DNA of 64,000 nucleotides from Fimenecus sp052273625 (GCA_052273625.1 DAVZHW010000001.1:124001-188000), one strand, 5' to 3'. Shown: positions 7,463 through 16,923, counted from the stretch's first letter. Program-made: numbers and translations. Notes: generated from the letters alone by a model not told the origin.

Positions 7463-8743
7463 ATGTGTACAACTGCACAATTAAGAGAAGAAATTAAGAA
7501 CGGAAAGCTTGACGATAGATTTAAGAGAGTTTATGTCAGCGAGGTTGACGTTAAGGCACAGTATGAGAGATATTGCTCTCTTGCCGACGATTTTGACGAG
7601 GTTTTCTCGGCTGACAGAGACGTAAGACTTTTCTCTGCACCCGGCAGAACAGAGGTTGGCGGAAACCACACCGACCACAACCACGGCAGAGTTCTTGCGG
7701 CAGGCATTAACCTTGACGCTATCGCAGTGGCTTCAAAAAATGATGAAAACATTGTAAGAGTTAAATCAAGAGGCTATGCAATGGATGTTGTTGACCTTTC
7801 CGATTTGAGCGTTCACGCAGATGAGGTGGGACATTCTCCCGCACTTGTAAGAGGCGTATGTCAAGGCTTCTTGAACAACGGATATAAAATCGGCGGCTTT
7901 GACGCTGTTACGGCTTCGAGAGTTCTTTCGGGCTCGGGGCTTTCGTCCTCGGCGGCTTATGAGGTGCTTGTCGGCACAATGCTCAACTACCTTTACAATG
8001 ACGGTAAGGTTGACCCCGTTACAATCGCAAAAATTGCACAGTATGCGGAAAATGAATACTTCGGTAAGCCCTGCGGTCTTATGGATCAGATGGCTTGCTC
8101 TGTCGGCAGCTTTATTACTATTGATTTCAAGGACCCGTCAGAGCCTGTAATTGAAAAGGTTGATTTTGACTTTGCTTCCTGCGGTCATTCGCTTTGCATT
8201 GTTGACACAAAGGGCAGTCACTCAAATCTTACGGACGAATATGCGGCTATCAGACTTGAAATGGAAAGCGTAGCGGCTCAGTTCTCAAAGAAGGTTTTGC
8301 GTGAGGTTGACGAAAAAGAGTTCCTTGCAAAAATACCCGAGCTTCGTGAATCGGTAGGCGACAGAGCAGTTTTGCGTGCTATGCACTTCTACAAGGATAA
8401 CGAGAGAGTTTTGCGTGAGGTTGACGCTCTTAAAAAGAATGATTTTGAGCAGTTCAAGCAGCTTGTTATCGAAAGCGGCGACTCCTCTTATATGTATAAC
8501 CAGAATGTTTTTGCCACAAAGCAGCCTGAAATTCAGCCTGTTTCGATTGCGCTTGCCTTGAGTGAGCAGGTGCTTGACGGAAAGGGCGCTTGGAGAGTTC
8601 ACGGCGGCGGATTTGCAGGCACAATTCAGGCGTTTGTACCCAATGACTTGCTTGATGAGTACAAGTCAACTCTTGAAGCGGTATTCGGCGAGGGTTCATG
8701 CTATGTGCTTGCTATAAGACCTGTCGGCGGAGCTGAAATTTAA
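7463..8743 (+). CDS. galK: Galactokinase (GHMP kinase)
   Basis: The 426-residue protein has the three GHMP-kinase motifs. They are the sugar-binding signature GRTEVGGNHTDHN (61-73, the clostridial variant of GRVNLIGEHTDY), the ATP loop SGSGLSSSAA (156-165), and a C-terminal VHGGGFAGTIQAFV. The catalytic Asp is in CGLMDQM (Asp 208). It phosphorylates galactose to galactose-1-phosphate, the entry of the Leloir pathway. The usual partners galT and galE are absent here. A phosphohexomutase gene lies five genes downstream and could supply glucose-1-phosphate interconversion. GAAAGGATG lies upstream as ribosome binding site. Confidence 0.9.
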   Translation: MCTTAQLREEIKNGKLDDRFKRVYVSEVDVKAQYERYCSLADDFDEVFSADRDVRLFSAPGRTEVGGNHTDHNHGRVLAAGINLDAIAVASKNDENIVRVKSRGYAMDVVDLSDLSVHADEVGHSPALVRGVCQGFLNNGYKIGGFDAVTASRVLSGSGLSSSAAYEVLVGTMLNYLYNDGKVDPVTIAKIAQYAENEYFGKPCGLMDQMACSVGSFITIDFKDPSEPVIEKVDFDFASCGHSLCIVDTKGSHSNLTDEYAAIRLEMESVAAQFSKKVLREVDEKEFLAKIPELRESVGDRAVLRAMHFYKDNERVLREVDALKKNDFEQFKQLVIESGDSSYMYNQNVFATKQPEIQPVSIALALSEQVLDGKGAWRVHGGGFAGTIQAFVPNDLLDEYKSTLEAVFGEGSCYVLAIRPVGGAEI

Positions 8744-8760
8744 CAAAGGAAGTTACTTAA

Positions 8761-9777
8761 ATGGATGTTCGTCAAGTATTAAAGGATTTGACAATCGGCG
8801 GGGGAGTTTCCGGCTGTGAGCAGGAAATTGTCCCGATAGCTGAAAAATATCTAAAAGAATACGGAGATGTTCACACCGACGCTCTCGGCAATGTCATTTT
8901 GACTATTGACGGCGAGGGCGACGGAGTGTTGCTTGACGCTCATATTGATATGGTAGGTATGATTGTTACGGCAATCACGCCCGAGGGCTTTTTGCGAGTT
9001 GACGCTTGCGGTCATATTGACACAAGGCAGCTCGGTGCACAGCAGGTTACAATTCACAGCAAAAAGAATATAAGCGGAATTGTAATCAGTACGCCTCCGC
9101 ATCTTCAGAGCAATTCGGAAAACAACGGTATGAAAATGAGCGACGTGCTTATTGATACAGGCTATTCCGAAAATGAAATAAAGAAAATTGTAAGTCTCGG
9201 CGACAGGGTTACGGTAAATTCTGAATTTACCGAGCTTTTGGGCGACAGAGTTTCGTGCGCTGCTCTTGATGACAGAGCAGGTATGGCGAGCCTTATCTGC
9301 GCTTTGGAATATTTGAGAGAAAAGGGCTGCAAAAAGAAAATTACGGTATCTTTTTCAACTCGTGAGGAAGTCGGCGGAAGCGGTGCTAAAACGGCGGCGT
9401 TTAACGCACAGGCGAAAGAGCTTGTTGCGGTTGACGTCAGTTTTGCAGATACTCCCGACAGTAATTCCGAGGAGTGCGGAGAGCTTTCAAAAGGACCTAT
9501 GATAGGCGTTTCCGCTTCGCTTGATTATGATATGTCGCAGAAATTTATCAATACGGCTAAAAAATGCGGTGTTCCGTATCAGCTTGAAATAATGGGCGGA
9601 AGAACAGGCACGAATGCCGACGTTATGACAATCGCAAGGGGCGGCTTTGTAAGCGGACTTATTTCAATACCGCTTCGCTATATGCATACGGGCGTAGAGG
9701 TCGTGTCGGTTTCGGATGTCGAAAATACGGGCAGACTTATTGCCGAATACATTGCAGGAGGTAGTGAAAATGCTTAA
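8761..9777 (+). CDS. M42 family metallo-aminopeptidase (first of a tandem pair)
   Basis: The 338-residue protein is a complete M42 (TET/glutamyl aminopeptidase) enzyme. All metal ligands and the catalytic Glu are present: His 61 (LDAHIDMVG), Asp 170 (ALDDRAG), Glu 202-Glu 203 (STREEVGG), Asp 225 (VAVDVSFAD) and His 309 (RYMHTGVE). Such enzymes assemble as dodecameric cytosolic particles that trim N-terminal residues from peptides. It overlaps the next gene, a second M42 member, by 8 bases, so the two are coupled. Substrate preference is not predictable from sequence. Confidence 0.92.
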   Translation: MDVRQVLKDLTIGGGVSGCEQEIVPIAEKYLKEYGDVHTDALGNVILTIDGEGDGVLLDAHIDMVGMIVTAITPEGFLRVDACGHIDTRQLGAQQVTIHSKKNISGIVISTPPHLQSNSENNGMKMSDVLIDTGYSENEIKKIVSLGDRVTVNSEFTELLGDRVSCAALDDRAGMASLICALEYLREKGCKKKITVSFSTREEVGGSGAKTAAFNAQAKELVAVDVSFADTPDSNSEECGELSKGPMIGVSASLDYDMSQKFINTAKKCGVPYQLEIMGGRTGTNADVMTIARGGFVSGLISIPLRYMHTGVEVVSVSDVENTGRLIAEYIAGGSENA

Positions 9778-10774
9778 AGAGCTTTGCCTTCTCAACGGTA
9801 TTTCGGGCAGGGAAAAGGCTGTTCGAGAGTATATAATTTCAAAAATTCCGTCGGATTGTAAATACTCGGTTGACGCACTCGGCAATGTTATTGTCGAAAA
9901 GTCGGGTAAGAGCAGAGCGAGCAAAAAGGTAATGCTCAGCGCTCATATGGACGAGGTCGGCTTTATGGTAAGCTATATTACCGACGACGGATATATAAAA
10001 ATAACCCCCGTTGGCGGAATTGACGAAAGAGTTGTTTTCGGCAGACGTGTTAAGGTTGCGGATATTTACGGAGTTATCGGCGCAAAGGCGTTGCACCATC
10101 TTTCCTCCGACGAGCTCTATAAAGTTCCTAAAATCGAGGATATGTATGTTGATATAGGCGCTCAGTCGAGAAAGCAGGCGGAGGAATATGTCAGCTTAGG
10201 CGACGAGGTGTGCTTCGTGTCCGAATATCTTGAATTCGGCGACGGATTTATAAAATCAAAGGCACTTGACGACAGAGTAGGCTGTCAGATTTTGCTTGAT
10301 ATTTTGTCAAGAGAGCAGCCGTATGATTTAACTGTTTGCTTCGTTGTTCAAGAGGAAATCGGAACAAGAGGCTCTGCGGTTGCCGCTTATAATATTGCGC
10401 CCGATTATGCAATAGTGCTTGAGGGAACAACTGCGGCTGATTTACCCGACACCCCCGATCAGAAAAAGGTTTGCAAGCTCGGAAACGGTGCGGTTGTGAG
10501 CTTTATGGATAGGGGCACGGTTTATGACGTTGAGCTTTATAAAAGGGCTTTCGAGCTGGCGGAAAAGAACGGCATAAAATGTCAGACAAAGACTGTTGTT
10601 GCAGGCGGTAACGATGCGGCGGCAATTCACAAGTCGGGCAAGGGCGTGCGCACGGCGGCAATTTCCGTTCCGACAAGATATATTCATTCGCAGTCCTGCG
10701 TTGCTAAAAAAGAGGATATAGAAGCGGTTGAAAAGCTTGCAGAGTGCTTGGCGAGGGAGCTTGCAAATGATTAA
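9770..10774 (+). CDS. M42 family metallo-aminopeptidase (second of a tandem pair)
   Basis: The 334-residue protein is paralogous to the upstream gene, with ligands His 59 (LSAHMDEVG), Asp 167 (ALDDRVG), Glu 195-Glu 196 (VQEEIG), Glu 218 (IVLEGT) and His 306 (RYIHSQS). The fourth ligand is Glu where the upstream paralog has Asp, a known variation that correlates with specificity in TET peptidases. Start 9770 is fixed by GGAGGT at 9757-9762; the frame's earlier ATG at 9716 has no such site. Coupled expression with a diverged paralog raises the possibility of mixed particles, as reported for archaeal TET peptidases (inference for this organism). Confidence 0.92.
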   Translation: MLKELCLLNGISGREKAVREYIISKIPSDCKYSVDALGNVIVEKSGKSRASKKVMLSAHMDEVGFMVSYITDDGYIKITPVGGIDERVVFGRRVKVADIYGVIGAKALHHLSSDELYKVPKIEDMYVDIGAQSRKQAEEYVSLGDEVCFVSEYLEFGDGFIKSKALDDRVGCQILLDILSREQPYDLTVCFVVQEEIGTRGSAVAAYNIAPDYAIVLEGTTAADLPDTPDQKKVCKLGNGAVVSFMDRGTVYDVELYKRAFELAEKNGIKCQTKTVVAGGNDAAAIHKSGKGVRTAAISVPTRYIHSQSCVAKKEDIEAVEKLAECLARELAND

Positions 10775-11570
10775 GCTCATTGAAAACCTATCAAAAAACA
10801 CGGCTGAGGATTTAACAGAATTTTTCCCCGATGATACCGCTGCGGCATTTACGCTGTTTTCGTTGCTTGATTTTACAAGCGTTGACGGTGCGTGGCTGCA
10901 AACTCGGGGAGAGGATATAACGGCACTTGTAGTTGAAAAGGAAAGCAGTAAGGTCTATGTCTGTGCGTGCGATACGGCAGACTTTTATGAGCTTTCCGAC
11001 TTTATCACACGGCTCGGCGGAGTTGTGGTGCATTGCTGCTCGGATATAACCGAAAGGCTCGGAGTTACGGCTTTTTCTAAGATAAGCGTTATGGCTCTAA
11101 AAGACGAGTTGGTACAAGGGCGAGAGTCGGTTGAAATAAATGACGGCTTGCGACCGGTTTTTGATTTGCTTATGCAATCAAAAACCGAAATTTTGACGAA
11201 CGCAGTCGAAAAAAAGGATTTGAAAAAATATACCGACAGAGCGTACAAGGAATGGCTTTCGAGGACGGCGAGAGGTATATTTTCGGGATATACAAGCGTC
11301 AGGGCGATAAAGGTCGGAGAGAATTCGATTTTATCGGTGGCGATTGCAGACAGGCTCGGTAAAAGCATATTTATAAGAGATGTTGCTACGGATTCGGAGT
11401 TTCGCAGAATGGGATATGCTTCGGATTGCATAAGCGGTCTTTGCCGAGATTTCAAACGGGACGGCGAGAGGGTGCTTCTTGCCTGTAACGATTTGAAAAC
11501 AGAGAAGCTTTACAACAAAATAGGCTTCGAAAGAGAAATTTATATGGATTTGGGAATTATTGAGCTATGA
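10767..11570 (+). CDS. GNAT family N-acetyltransferase with an N-terminal extra domain
   Basis: This protein is about 267 residues. The C-terminal ~100 residues form a GNAT fold: IFIRDVATDSEFRRMGYASD contains the acetyl-CoA loop (R-x-x-G-[YF]-A), and KLYNKIGFERE is the usual end. The N-terminal ~150 residues are not recognised. The pair resembles clostridial two-domain GNAT proteins whose substrates are unknown. It overlaps the upstream peptidase stop and the downstream methionine-gamma-lyase-like gene by 4-8 bases, so it is firmly inside the operon. Confidence 0.78.
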   Translation: MIKLIENLSKNTAEDLTEFFPDDTAAAFTLFSLLDFTSVDGAWLQTRGEDITALVVEKESSKVYVCACDTADFYELSDFITRLGGVVVHCCSDITERLGVTAFSKISVMALKDELVQGRESVEINDGLRPVFDLLMQSKTEILTNAVEKKDLKKYTDRAYKEWLSRTARGIFSGYTSVRAIKVGENSILSVAIADRLGKSIFIRDVATDSEFRRMGYASDCISGLCRDFKRDGERVLLACNDLKTEKLYNKIGFEREIYMDLGIIEL

Positions 11571-12841
11571 GAGAATTTTTTGAATTTACCGATACCGTGA
11601 AAGCGGCTTCGGAAAAGGCTTTGGCGAAAACGGAAAAGATGTTTTCGCAGATTGAAAAAATAGGGGAATATAATCAGCAGAAGGTTTTATCGGCTTTCAT
11701 AAACAACAGGGTTGACGAAACCGATTTTAACACCTCGACGGGCTACGGCTATTCGGACAAGGGCAGAGATAAGCTTGACGAGCTTGTTGCAGATATTTTC
11801 AAAACGGAAAGTGCGATTATAAGAGCAGGCGCTCTTTCGTGCGGAACGCACACATTGGGTGTATGCCTTTACGGAATTTTAAGACCTAATGATGTAATGC
11901 TCTGCGTTTCGGGTACGCCTTATGACACAATTCATCCCGTAATAGGCATCGGCGGTAAAAACGCAGGCGAGGGTACGCTTACGGATTTCGGCGTTATTTA
12001 CAGACAGGTCGATATGACCGAAAGCGACGAGCTTGACTATGAGAAAATCGAAAAAGAGGCAAGCGACGAAGCGGTTAGAATGGTATATATTCAGCGTTCA
12101 AGAGGATATTCGTTAAGACACTCTATAAGCGTTGATGAAATAGAAAAGGTTTGTGAAATTGTCCACAGGGTCAACAAACGTGCTGTTGTTATGGTTGACA
12201 ACTGCTACGGCGTTTTCACAGAGGAAAAAGAGCCGACGCAGGTCGGCGCCGATATTGTCGCAGGCTCGCTCATTAAGAATTTGGGCGGCGGCATATCCCC
12301 GATGGGCGGATACATAGCAGGCAGAAAGGACCTTGTTGATTTGTGCTCTTACAGACTTACCGTGCCGGGACTCGGCTCGGAGGTCGGCGCAACACTCGGT
12401 GTAAACAGAAGCTTGTTTATGGGCATTTTCAATGCGCCGAATGTTGTTAAAGAGGCAGTTAAAACAGCGGTGTTTACATCGGCATTGTTTGAGGAACTCG
12501 GCTTTGAGGTTACGCCTCGAAGCAATGAAATAAGACACGATATTATACAGGCGGTTTGCCTTGAAAATGAGCAGAGGCTTATAGCCTTCTGTCAGGGTAT
12601 GCAAAAGGGTGCGCCGATCGACTCCTTTGTTGTACCCGAGCCGTGGGATATGCCCGGCTATGACAGCAAGGTTATAATGTCGGCAGGTGCGTTTACCTCC
12701 GGCTCGTCGATAGAGCTTTCGGCGGACGCACCGCTTCGTGAGCCGTTTGCGGTATGGATGCAGGGCGGACTTAACTTTGCTTCGGGCAAGGTGGGAGTAA
12801 TGCTTGCGGCAGACGAAATCGTAAGGAGAGATTTGTTATGA
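11567..12841 (+). CDS. Methionine gamma-lyase family PLP enzyme (aluminium-resistance protein family)
   Basis: The 424-residue protein is a fold-type I PLP enzyme of the PF06838 family (B. subtilis YnbB-like). Features include RAGALSCGTHTLGVCLYGILRPND, the PLP-contacting VDNCYGVFTEEKEPTQVG, and the Schiff-base lysine in AGSLIKNLGGGI. Family members are annotated as methionine gamma-lyase-like or aluminium resistance protein, but the reaction is not established. It overlaps its neighbours on both sides (ATGA), matching a tight operon with the GNAT and phosphohexomutase genes. Confidence 0.88.
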   Translation: MREFFEFTDTVKAASEKALAKTEKMFSQIEKIGEYNQQKVLSAFINNRVDETDFNTSTGYGYSDKGRDKLDELVADIFKTESAIIRAGALSCGTHTLGVCLYGILRPNDVMLCVSGTPYDTIHPVIGIGGKNAGEGTLTDFGVIYRQVDMTESDELDYEKIEKEASDEAVRMVYIQRSRGYSLRHSISVDEIEKVCEIVHRVNKRAVVMVDNCYGVFTEEKEPTQVGADIVAGSLIKNLGGGISPMGGYIAGRKDLVDLCSYRLTVPGLGSEVGATLGVNRSLFMGIFNAPNVVKEAVKTAVFTSALFEELGFEVTPRSNEIRHDIIQAVCLENEQRLIAFCQGMQKGAPIDSFVVPEPWDMPGYDSKVIMSAGAFTSGSSIELSADAPLREPFAVWMQGGLNFASGKVGVMLAADEIVRRDLL

Positions 12842-14376
12842 ACCTGATGCATTTGAAAAGCGGAACAGACGTAAGAGGCGTTGCCGTTGCGAAGGAGACA
12901 ACAGACGTTGTTGAGCTCACGGATGAGGCAATAAAAAGGATAACAGGCGCATTTGTATATTTTCTCTGTGCAAAGACGGGCAAGGAAAAGGATGCGCTCA
13001 CGGTTTCGGTAGGACACGACTCAAGAATTTCTGCCGAGAGAATAAAGGCTGATGTAATCGCAATTTTGCTTTCAATGGGCGTTGCGGTCAAGGATTGCGG
13101 ACTTTGTTCGACACCGGCTATGTTTATGACAACTCAGCTTGACACCTGCGACGGTGCGGTTCAAATTACTGCAAGCCATCATCCGTGGGACAGAAACGGA
13201 TTGAAGTTCTTTACGGCAGGCGGCGGACTTTCGTCGGAGGAGATTGAAAAAATACTTGAATTTGCCGAAATGAATGACGCGATCGCTTATGACACCTCGA
13301 GAGAGGCTGAAAAAGTTGATTTTATGTCGGTTTACTGTGAGCATTTGAGAAATCTTATTAAAAAGGGTGTAAATTCCGCAGAGAATTACGACAGACCGCT
13401 TGAGGGACTTAAAATCGTAGTTGATGCGGGAAACGGCGTCGGCGGATTTTTCGCAAATGATGTTTTAGCACCTCTCGGCGCAGATACAAACGGCTCGAGA
13501 TATCTCGATCCCGACGGTATGTTCCCGAATCACATACCGAATCCCGAAAACGAAACGGCGATGGCTTCAATTTGCGAGGCGACGGTTGAGTCGGGCGCAG
13601 ATCTCGGCGTGATTTTTGACACGGACGTTGACCGTGCAGCTTGCGTTAGTGCGGACGGCAAGGAAATTAACCGTAACCGTCTTGTTGCTTTGGCTGCGGC
13701 TATCGCTCTTGAAAGCTGCGAGGGCGGAACGGTTGTAACGGACAGCGTAACCTCGGCGGGACTTACCGAATTTATCGAAAACACGCTCGGCGGCAAGCAC
13801 AGAAGATTTAAGCGTGGCTATAAAAATGTCATTGACGAGAGCGTAAGGCTTGAAAGCGAGGGTGTAAAGGCTCCGCTTGCCATTGAAACCTCGGGTCATG
13901 CGGCATTCAGCGAGAATTATCATCTTGACGACGGCGCTTATCTTATCACAAGGATAATCATAAAGCTTGCAGAGCTCAGAAAAGAGGGCAAGACTCTTGA
14001 GTCGCTCATAGCTTCACTTAAAGAGCCTGCTGAGGAAAAAGAGCTTCGCTTTAAGATAAATACAGAGAATTTTAAGGAATACGGCGAGAGCATAATCGAT
14101 AAGATAGAAAAAAGCGCTATTCTTAAAACCGATATTAAAATTGCCGAGGACAGCTGCGAGGGCGTTAAGGTAATCTTTACAGACCCTGAAATTGACGGCT
14201 TTTACATTTTGAGAATGAGCGTACACGATCCGGTTATGCCGATGAATATCGAAAGTGCGGTGAAAGGCGGAGTTCGCAAAATCGCTCAAAGTGTATATGA
14301 TGAATTACAGGTATATGAGCTTCTCGATATGACCTCTCTGAAACAATTCTTGGAGGAAGGTATTGACAAAGCGTAA
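12838..14376 (+). CDS. Phosphoglucomutase/phosphomannomutase family protein
   Basis: The 512-residue alpha-D-phosphohexomutase has all four domains. The N-terminal loop is SGTDVRGVAV. The phosphoserine loop is TASHHPWDRNGLKF (near residue 109, with His replacing the usual Asn). The metal loop is DTDVDRAA, and the sugar-binding loop around KRGYKNVIDE / AIETSGHAAF is the EXSGH motif. It interconverts hexose-1- and hexose-6-phosphates; the sugar cannot be told from sequence. With galactokinase in the same run it may channel hexose phosphates. The start overlaps the previous stop. Confidence 0.88.
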   Translation: MNLMHLKSGTDVRGVAVAKETTDVVELTDEAIKRITGAFVYFLCAKTGKEKDALTVSVGHDSRISAERIKADVIAILLSMGVAVKDCGLCSTPAMFMTTQLDTCDGAVQITASHHPWDRNGLKFFTAGGGLSSEEIEKILEFAEMNDAIAYDTSREAEKVDFMSVYCEHLRNLIKKGVNSAENYDRPLEGLKIVVDAGNGVGGFFANDVLAPLGADTNGSRYLDPDGMFPNHIPNPENETAMASICEATVESGADLGVIFDTDVDRAACVSADGKEINRNRLVALAAAIALESCEGGTVVTDSVTSAGLTEFIENTLGGKHRRFKRGYKNVIDESVRLESEGVKAPLAIETSGHAAFSENYHLDDGAYLITRIIIKLAELRKEGKTLESLIASLKEPAEEKELRFKINTENFKEYGESIIDKIEKSAILKTDIKIAEDSCEGVKVIFTDPEIDGFYILRMSVHDPVMPMNIESAVKGGVRKIAQSVYDELQVYELLDMTSLKQFLEEGIDKA

Positions 14377-14428
14377 ATTATACATAAAATGTATGTATAT
14401 ATTTATCAAATGAAAGGTAAGGGAATAT

Positions 14429-14653
14429 ATGATTTTTGAAAAGGTTAGAGAAATAATTTGCGAGCAGTTTGACGTTGACGAGGAGAGCGTTACTCTCGAT
14501 ACGGATATAAGAGAAGATTTGGACGCTGACAGTCTTGATATGGTTGACCTTGTTATGAGCTTTGAGGATGAATTCAAAATCGAAGTTCCGGACAGCGCTA
14601 TCGAAACCGTTAAAACAGTCGGCGACATTGTTAAATTTATTGAGGAACACTGA
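14429..14653 (+). CDS. acpP: Acyl carrier protein
   Basis: The 74-residue acidic protein has the phosphopantetheine site DADSLDMVDLVM, with Ser near residue 36, and the normal ACP length and helices. It carries fatty acyl intermediates on a 4'-phosphopantetheine arm. No other fatty-acid genes are adjacent, which is unusual for the main ACP but common for a stand-alone copy. Ribosome binding site AAGGTAAGGG precedes it. Confidence 0.93.
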   Translation: MIFEKVREIICEQFDVDEESVTLDTDIREDLDADSLDMVDLVMSFEDEFKIEVPDSAIETVKTVGDIVKFIEEH

Positions 14654-14689
14654 TTTATCAGTTGAATTTTAAGACAAGGATGTTGGAAA

Positions 14690-16126
14690 ATGGCAGAACA
14701 GAAAAAGATGGTCAATGATATAACCGCAATGGACGAGGATTTTGCGAAATGGTACACCGACGTTGTAAAAAAGGCAGAGCTTGCCGAGTATACGAGCGTT
14801 AAGGGTTGTATGGTTATTCGCCCCTACGGTTATGCAATATGGGAAAATATTCAGAAGATAATGGATTCAATGTTCAAGGCAACAGGACATGAAAATGTTT
14901 GTATGCCTATGTTTATCCCGGAGAGTCTTCTTGAAAAGGAAAAAGATCATGTTGAGGGCTTTGCTCCCGAGGTTGCATGGGTGACGCACGGCGGAAGCGA
15001 AAAGCTTGAGGAGAGACTTTGCGTTCGTCCGACGTCGGAAACACTTTTCTGCGAGCACTATAAGCAGATTATCCATTCTTACCGTGATTTGCCGAAGCTC
15101 TACAATCAGTGGGTATCGGTTGTCCGTTGGGAAAAGACTACAAGACCGTTCCTTCGCACAAGAGAATTTCTTTGGCAGGAGGGACATACAATTCACGCAA
15201 CGGCAGAGGAGGCTAAGGCTGAAACTGTTAAAATGCTTAATGTCTATGCGGATTTTTGCGAAAATGTACTTGCTATGCCCGTAGTTAAGGGCGTTAAGAC
15301 CGAAAAAGAGAGATTTGCCGGTGCAGAGGACACATATACTATAGAGGCCCTTATGCACGACGGTAAGGCTTTGCAGTCGGGTACTTCTCACTATTTCGGC
15401 GACGGCTTTGCAAAGGCATTTGAAATTCAGTATATGGATAAGGACAACAAGCTTAAAACTCCTTATCAGACTTCTTGGGGAACCACGACAAGACTTATCG
15501 GCGCTATTATTATGACTCACGGCGACGACAACGGACTTGTTCTTCCTCCGAAAATCGCTCCCGTTCAGGTTGTTGTAATTCCGATTGCACAGCATAAGGA
15601 GGGCGTTCTCGATAAGGCGCAGGAGCTTTGCGACAGACTTTCAAAGATATGCAGAGTTAAGTCCGACGTTTCCGAAAACTCTCCCGGCTGGAAGTTTGCA
15701 GAGTATGAAATGAAGGGCGTACCGCTTAGAGTTGAGATAGGTCCTAAGGATATCGAGAAAAATCAGTGCGTTATCGTAAGAAGAGATAACAGAGAGAAAT
15801 ACTTTGTTTCTCTTGATGAGCTTGAGGCTAAAATTCCCGAGCTTCTTGAAGAGGTTCATAAGGGGCTTTACAATAAGGCTCTTGAAAGAAGAAGCAATAT
15901 GACATACACGGCAAAAACGCTTGACGAGCTCAAGGATATTGCAGACAACAAGCCAGGATTTATCAAGGCTATGTGGTGCGGCGACAGAGCTTGTGAGGAT
16001 AAGCTCAAGGAGTATGCCGGCGTAACCTCAAGATGCATTCCGTTTGAGCAGGAGCATATAGGCGACACCTGTGTTTGCTGCGGAAAGCCTGCCGAAAAGA
16101 TGCTTTATTGGGGCAAAGCATATTGA
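14690..16126 (+). CDS. proS: Prolyl-tRNA synthetase, short (archaeal/eukaryotic-like) type
   Basis: The 478-residue class II synthetase is the short ProRS type without the ~180-residue editing insertion of E. coli ProRS. Motif 2 is in FLRTREFLWQEGHTIHA, motif 3 in WGTTTRLIGAIIMTHGDDNGLVLPP, and the C-terminal zinc-binding domain (C-x-DRACEDKLKEYAG then CVCCGKPAEKMLYWGKAY) ends in the family-typical Tyr. It charges tRNA-Pro. No T-box is visible in the 36-base gap upstream. Confidence 0.95.
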   Translation: MAEQKKMVNDITAMDEDFAKWYTDVVKKAELAEYTSVKGCMVIRPYGYAIWENIQKIMDSMFKATGHENVCMPMFIPESLLEKEKDHVEGFAPEVAWVTHGGSEKLEERLCVRPTSETLFCEHYKQIIHSYRDLPKLYNQWVSVVRWEKTTRPFLRTREFLWQEGHTIHATAEEAKAETVKMLNVYADFCENVLAMPVVKGVKTEKERFAGAEDTYTIEALMHDGKALQSGTSHYFGDGFAKAFEIQYMDKDNKLKTPYQTSWGTTTRLIGAIIMTHGDDNGLVLPPKIAPVQVVVIPIAQHKEGVLDKAQELCDRLSKICRVKSDVSENSPGWKFAEYEMKGVPLRVEIGPKDIEKNQCVIVRRDNREKYFVSLDELEAKIPELLEEVHKGLYNKALERRSNMTYTAKTLDELKDIADNKPGFIKAMWCGDRACEDKLKEYAGVTSRCIPFEQEHIGDTCVCCGKPAEKMLYWGKAY

Positions 16127-16132
16127 TTTTGT

Positions 16133-16161
16133 TTGACAAAAAGGATTGAAAATCATATAAT
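16133..16161 (+). promoter_or_regulatory. Sigma-A promoter for the 16.2-kb lipoprotein
   Basis: TTGACA (16133-16138), a 17-base spacer and TATAAT (16156-16161) are both perfect hexamers, starting just after the proS stop. Confidence 0.88.
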
Positions 16162-16195
16162 TAGTATGCTTTCAAACTAAAACGGAGGAAATACT

Positions 16196-16903
16196 ATGCA
16201 AAAGAAAATTGTTGCAGTAAGCCTTGTTATTTTAATGGTTGCGTTGTTGCTTGCGTCCTGTGGAAATAAATATCTTATGGGAGAAATCAACGGCGTTGAA
16301 CGCCCGCTTGTTACCGACGCAGAGGGAAATACGGAAATTGACGATGAGGGCAAAATCGCTGTTTACGTTACCGACGCAAAGGGTAATATTCAGTATGACG
16401 CTAACGGCAATCCGCAGAAGAACTACTATAAGCTTCCCGAAAAGATGGTCAACGGACAGACGCTCGAAACTCTCGATTACAAGTTTACAATGCCGAAGGG
16501 CTGGACGCTTAAGGATGACGGCACCTTCTACAAGGACGGCACCGACGATAAGTGCTATGTTAATCTTGTCAAGGATACAACGCTTGGAGAATTTCAAACG
16601 TTCGAGTCGTTTATTGCTGAAAAAGAGGCAACTCAGCAGCAGATTGTTGAAACCTTTAAGCAGCAATATCCCGATACGACAATGGTTATTACTAACGGCA
16701 ATCTTACAGACGGTAAGGAGGTCGTGTTCTTTACCTATACTATGAAGGATTCGTCCGGTGCAATAATCCATTATGCAACGTCGGCTTATGTCAATATAGA
16801 CAAGGCTGTTTATTCGGCAAACTATATTTGTGACAGCGGAACAGGCTATGATGAGTCGTTTGACTTTATGGGAACATTTTCCTCAAACTTTGTTGTTAAA
16901 TAA
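16196..16903 (+). CDS. Lipoprotein with short TDxxGN repeats
   Basis: The 235-residue protein has a signal peptide with lipobox LLASCG (Cys near residue 22). Residues about 38-75 hold a repeated VTDAEGN / DDEGK / VTDAKGN / DANGNPQ pattern, close to the repeats of the lipoprotein at 33.2 kb. The remainder (TMPKGWTLKDDGTFYKDG through the C-terminus) resembles a PsbP/DUF-like single-domain fold that I cannot name. Surface-anchored on the outer face of the membrane. It has a perfect promoter and its own terminator, so it is expressed alone and probably strongly. AACGGAGG is the ribosome binding site. Confidence 0.75.
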   Translation: MQKKIVAVSLVILMVALLLASCGNKYLMGEINGVERPLVTDAEGNTEIDDEGKIAVYVTDAKGNIQYDANGNPQKNYYKLPEKMVNGQTLETLDYKFTMPKGWTLKDDGTFYKDGTDDKCYVNLVKDTTLGEFQTFESFIAEKEATQQQIVETFKQQYPDTTMVITNGNLTDGKEVVFFTYTMKDSSGAIIHYATSAYVNIDKAVYSANYICDSGTGYDESFDFMGTFSSNFVVK

Positions 16904-16923
16904 TAAAATATAGCAAAGCTTTT

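Noticed and set aside
14867..15595. Long antisense open frame inside proS (242 codons)
   Set aside because: It lies wholly opposite a strongly supported synthetase gene, has low-complexity composition and no domain; it is a shadow frame.
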